A stretch of DNA of 64,000 nt from Thiomicrorhabdus sp041583835 (GTDB lineage: Bacteria; Pseudomonadota; Gammaproteobacteria; Thiomicrospirales; Thiomicrospiraceae), in assembly GCF_041583835.1 (NCBI RefSeq), contig NZ_JBFHFC010000007.1, forward strand, positions 1 to 64,000. The letters run 5' to 3'. A program made the translations under genes and the position numbers. Numbering within the stretch: the first letter of the stretch is position 1; each line of letters starts with the position of its first letter. The notes under the pieces are model-generated. The model searched no databases, had not been told where the DNA came from, and worked only from the letters and a program-made list of their open reading frames with translations. This document shows, piece after piece, positions 62,403 through 64,000 of this stretch.

Positions 62403-63713
62403 TTATATGGTTTCGCCGCGGCCTACACCAAAATAACGGAAACCCAGTCCTTTCATTACTTCCGGCTCATAGATATTTCGTCCGTCAAAAATCACCGGCG
62501 TCGTCATGCGGCTTTTCATCAACTCGTAATCGGGACTCCAAAACGATTTCCATTCGGTAAGAATAAACAACGCATCCGCGCCTTCAAGAGCTTGATACAT
62601 ATCTTCAAAATATTCTATGCATGAACAGCCTTGATAATGTTTTTTGAAATCTGCCACCCCTTTGGGATCATAGGCGTTAATCGTTGCACCTTGCGCCGCC
62701 AGAGCTTCGACGGTTTTGATACTCGGCGCGTTTTCTACCGTCGAAGTATTGGGCTTAAACGACAAACCCCAAATGGCAATTTTTTTGCCCCTAAGATCCG
62801 TATCGAAAAATCGCCAAGCCTTGCGGAAAAGAACTTCCTTTTGGGATTCATTGTTACTCAGCACCGTTTTCAACAAATCGGCATCGTAACCTTTGCTTTG
62901 TAAAGTCCCGACCAGGTTTTTAACATCTGCGGCAAAACTCGGTCCGCCGAATCCGCACCCCGGATACAAGTAACTAAAACCGATTCGAGCATCCGACCCC
63001 ATCCCTTGTCGAACTTCTTCCATATCGATATCGAAGTGCTCGGCATTGTTCGCCAACTCGTTCACTAAACTGATACGGGTCGCAAGCAACGCATTAACGG
63101 CATATTTAGTGTATTCGGCCGCTCGCGTACTCATGACCTTCACTTGATCCGTCACCCTGTTGAAAGGACGCATCAAATCCTTAATACGATTTATACTCTG
63201 CTCATCGCGGCTTCCCAAAACAATGCGGTCGGGACGAGTAAAATCTCCGATCGCCGAACCTTCACTGATAAACTCGGGCATTGCCGCAACCGAGACTTTT
63301 GCGACCAGCCCCCTTTGAGCAAACGCCAATTTGATTTGAGCCTCGAAACGATCGGCCGTACCAATCGGGAAAGAACTTTGATTCACCACCAAAACATCGC
63401 CGGTAGCGCATTCACCAATCACCTTAATCACTTCTTCCGCTCTATCCAAGCGCCAAGAAGGCATGCTTAAGATCAAAACCTCACCGTGCTTAACCCCTGC
63501 TCTCCAGTCGGCTTCAAAAACCAAACCACCCTCTTCAACCTGCGATCTAATTAACTGACTCAAGCCCGGCTCGTCTCTAGGTAAAACCCCTTGATATAAA
63601 TCTTCAACTTTAACCACACCAATCGGCATGGCGACTACCCGGTTACCTGTTTGCGCCAATGCGCCAGCAGTTACCAGTCCACTCAACTCACAACCGAAAA
63701 CCGATACCTTCAT
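62403..63713 (-). CDS. UDP-glucose/GDP-mannose dehydrogenase homologue with degenerate active site
   Basis: 436 residues, three-domain UGDH length. Substrate-domain sequence is conserved: PEFISEGSAIGDFTRPDRIV, AAEYTKYAVNALLATRISLV (Lys and Asn of the active site), and KIAIWGLSFKPNTSTVENAP. But the catalytic block reads GCGFGGPSFAADVKNL, where GFGGSCFPKD is expected: Cys becomes Ser259 and the following Lys becomes Ala. The NAD loop is GCELSG where GxGYVG is expected. It therefore probably cannot perform the normal two-step oxidation. Its start overlaps the pgi stop. Confidence 0.85.
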   Translation of the reverse strand: MKVSVFGCELSGLVTAGALAQTGNRVVAMPIGVVKVEDLYQGVLPRDEPGLSQLIRSQVEEGGLVFEADWRAGVKHGEVLILSMPSWRLDRAEEVIKVIGECATGDVLVVNQSSFPIGTADRFEAQIKLAFAQRGLVAKVSVAAMPEFISEGSAIGDFTRPDRIVLGSRDEQSINRIKDLMRPFNRVTDQVKVMSTRAAEYTKYAVNALLATRISLVNELANNAEHFDIDMEEVRQGMGSDARIGFSYLYPGCGFGGPSFAADVKNLVGTLQSKGYDADLLKTVLSNNESQKEVLFRKAWRFFDTDLRGKKIAIWGLSFKPNTSTVENAPSIKTVEALAAQGATINAYDPKGVADFKKHYQGCSCIEYFEDMYQALEGADALFILTEWKSFWSPDYELMKSRMTTPVIFDGRNIYEPEVMKGLGFRYFGVGRGETI

Positions 63714-64000
63714 TTTACAAGCCTCTTAATCAAATTCTGGGTGGATGAATCAAAGCCGTCAATACGAGTCACATCTTTAATGGCCGCGTGAGCCTCTTTA
63801 GCGATCAGCTTACCTAACTCAACCCCCCATTGATCGAACGGATTAATTTCCCAAATAACCGATTCTACGAACGTCTTATGCTCATAAAGCGCAACCAACA
63901 TACCTAATGTTTTAGGAGAAATTGTCTTGAGCAAAATCGTATTGGACGGTTGATTGCCCGGATAATGCTTAAAAGGTGTATTAAACTGCTCTTTGATCGA
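63710..64000 (-). CDS. pgi: Glucose-6-phosphate isomerase, C-terminal part (cut by window edge)
   Basis: The final 96 residues of Pgi; the frame stays open to the right edge. Signature segments: KHYPGNQPSNTILLKTISPK, LGMLVALYEHKTFVESVIWE and INPFDQWGVELGKLIAKE. The Lys near the C-terminal LGK block is the family catalytic residue. Overlaps the ugd-like gene by four bases, so the two are coupled. Confidence 0.95.
   Translation of the reverse strand, partial: SIKEQFNTPFKHYPGNQPSNTILLKTISPKTLGMLVALYEHKTFVESVIWEINPFDQWGVELGKLIAKEAHAAIKDVTRIDGFDSSTQNLIKRLVK

Noticed and set aside
1..64000. CRISPR array, prophage or insertion sequence
   Set aside because: No regularly spaced repeats, transposase, integrase or phage structural genes were seen.

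Overview
The window reads as a chromosomal segment of a gammaproteobacterial sulfur oxidiser of the Thiomicrospira/Hydrogenovibrio/Thiomicrorhabdus type. The basis is a flavocytochrome c sulfide dehydrogenase flavoprotein, many small class I cytochromes c, an oxidase of the cytochrome bd superfamily that carries its own heme c site, and gammaproteobacterial gene orders (thrS-infC-rpmI-rplT-pheS-pheT-ihfA-merR and ndk-rlmN-rodZ-hisS-yfgM-bamB-der). Placement below class level is inference. Most of the window is dense housekeeping DNA. There is no CRISPR array, no rRNA and no recognisable transposase.

Layout. 1-5.5 kb: end of a chemotaxis receptor, tesA, an ABC exporter pair of the YbbA/YbbP type and a small membrane protein. 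6.0 kb: tRNA-Pro(GGG). 6.2-12.9 kb: a tripartite RND efflux operon with a divergent TetR repressor. 12.9-20.5 kb: the translation supercluster (thrS to ihfA/merR), with infC starting at a non-AUG codon and a terminator plus promoter separating rplT from pheS. 20.7-21.6 kb: HDOD protein. 21.7-25.9 kb: a thiamine-salvage locus with a TPP riboswitch, TonB receptor, thiamine-binding protein and PnuT-type permease, facing a kinase-like gene.

27.2-32.5 kb holds the most interesting system: two CydA-like membrane subunits (the first fused to a heme c domain), a monoheme cytochrome c, an FccB-type sulfide dehydrogenase flavoprotein, a diheme cytochrome c and a 32-residue single-helix protein at the operon end. 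It looks like a complete sulfide -> cytochrome c -> O2 route built on a bd-family oxidase that may not use quinol.

32.6-36.5 kb is a looser accessory stretch (HAD phosphatase, GNAT, an AT-rich orphan, an OFA-family transporter, repeated terminators and a structured repeat). 36.4-39.8 kb is ilvBHC. 40-43.6 kb is orn, an M48 protease, phhB, rsgA and an easily missed 57-residue membrane protein. 43.8-44.6 kb holds two small cytochromes c. 44.7-48.6 kb is a very large FAD/Fe-S oxidoreductase. 48.6-55.3 kb is the der-bamB-yfgM-hisS-rodZ-rlmN-ndk cluster, with a short RodZ. 55.5-57.9 kb is trmJ-cysE and a minimal iscR-iscA pair. 58-62.3 kb is suhB and pssA-leuA-(holD-like)-rimI. The right edge has a UDP-glucose dehydrogenase homologue lacking its catalytic cysteine, followed by the end of pgi.
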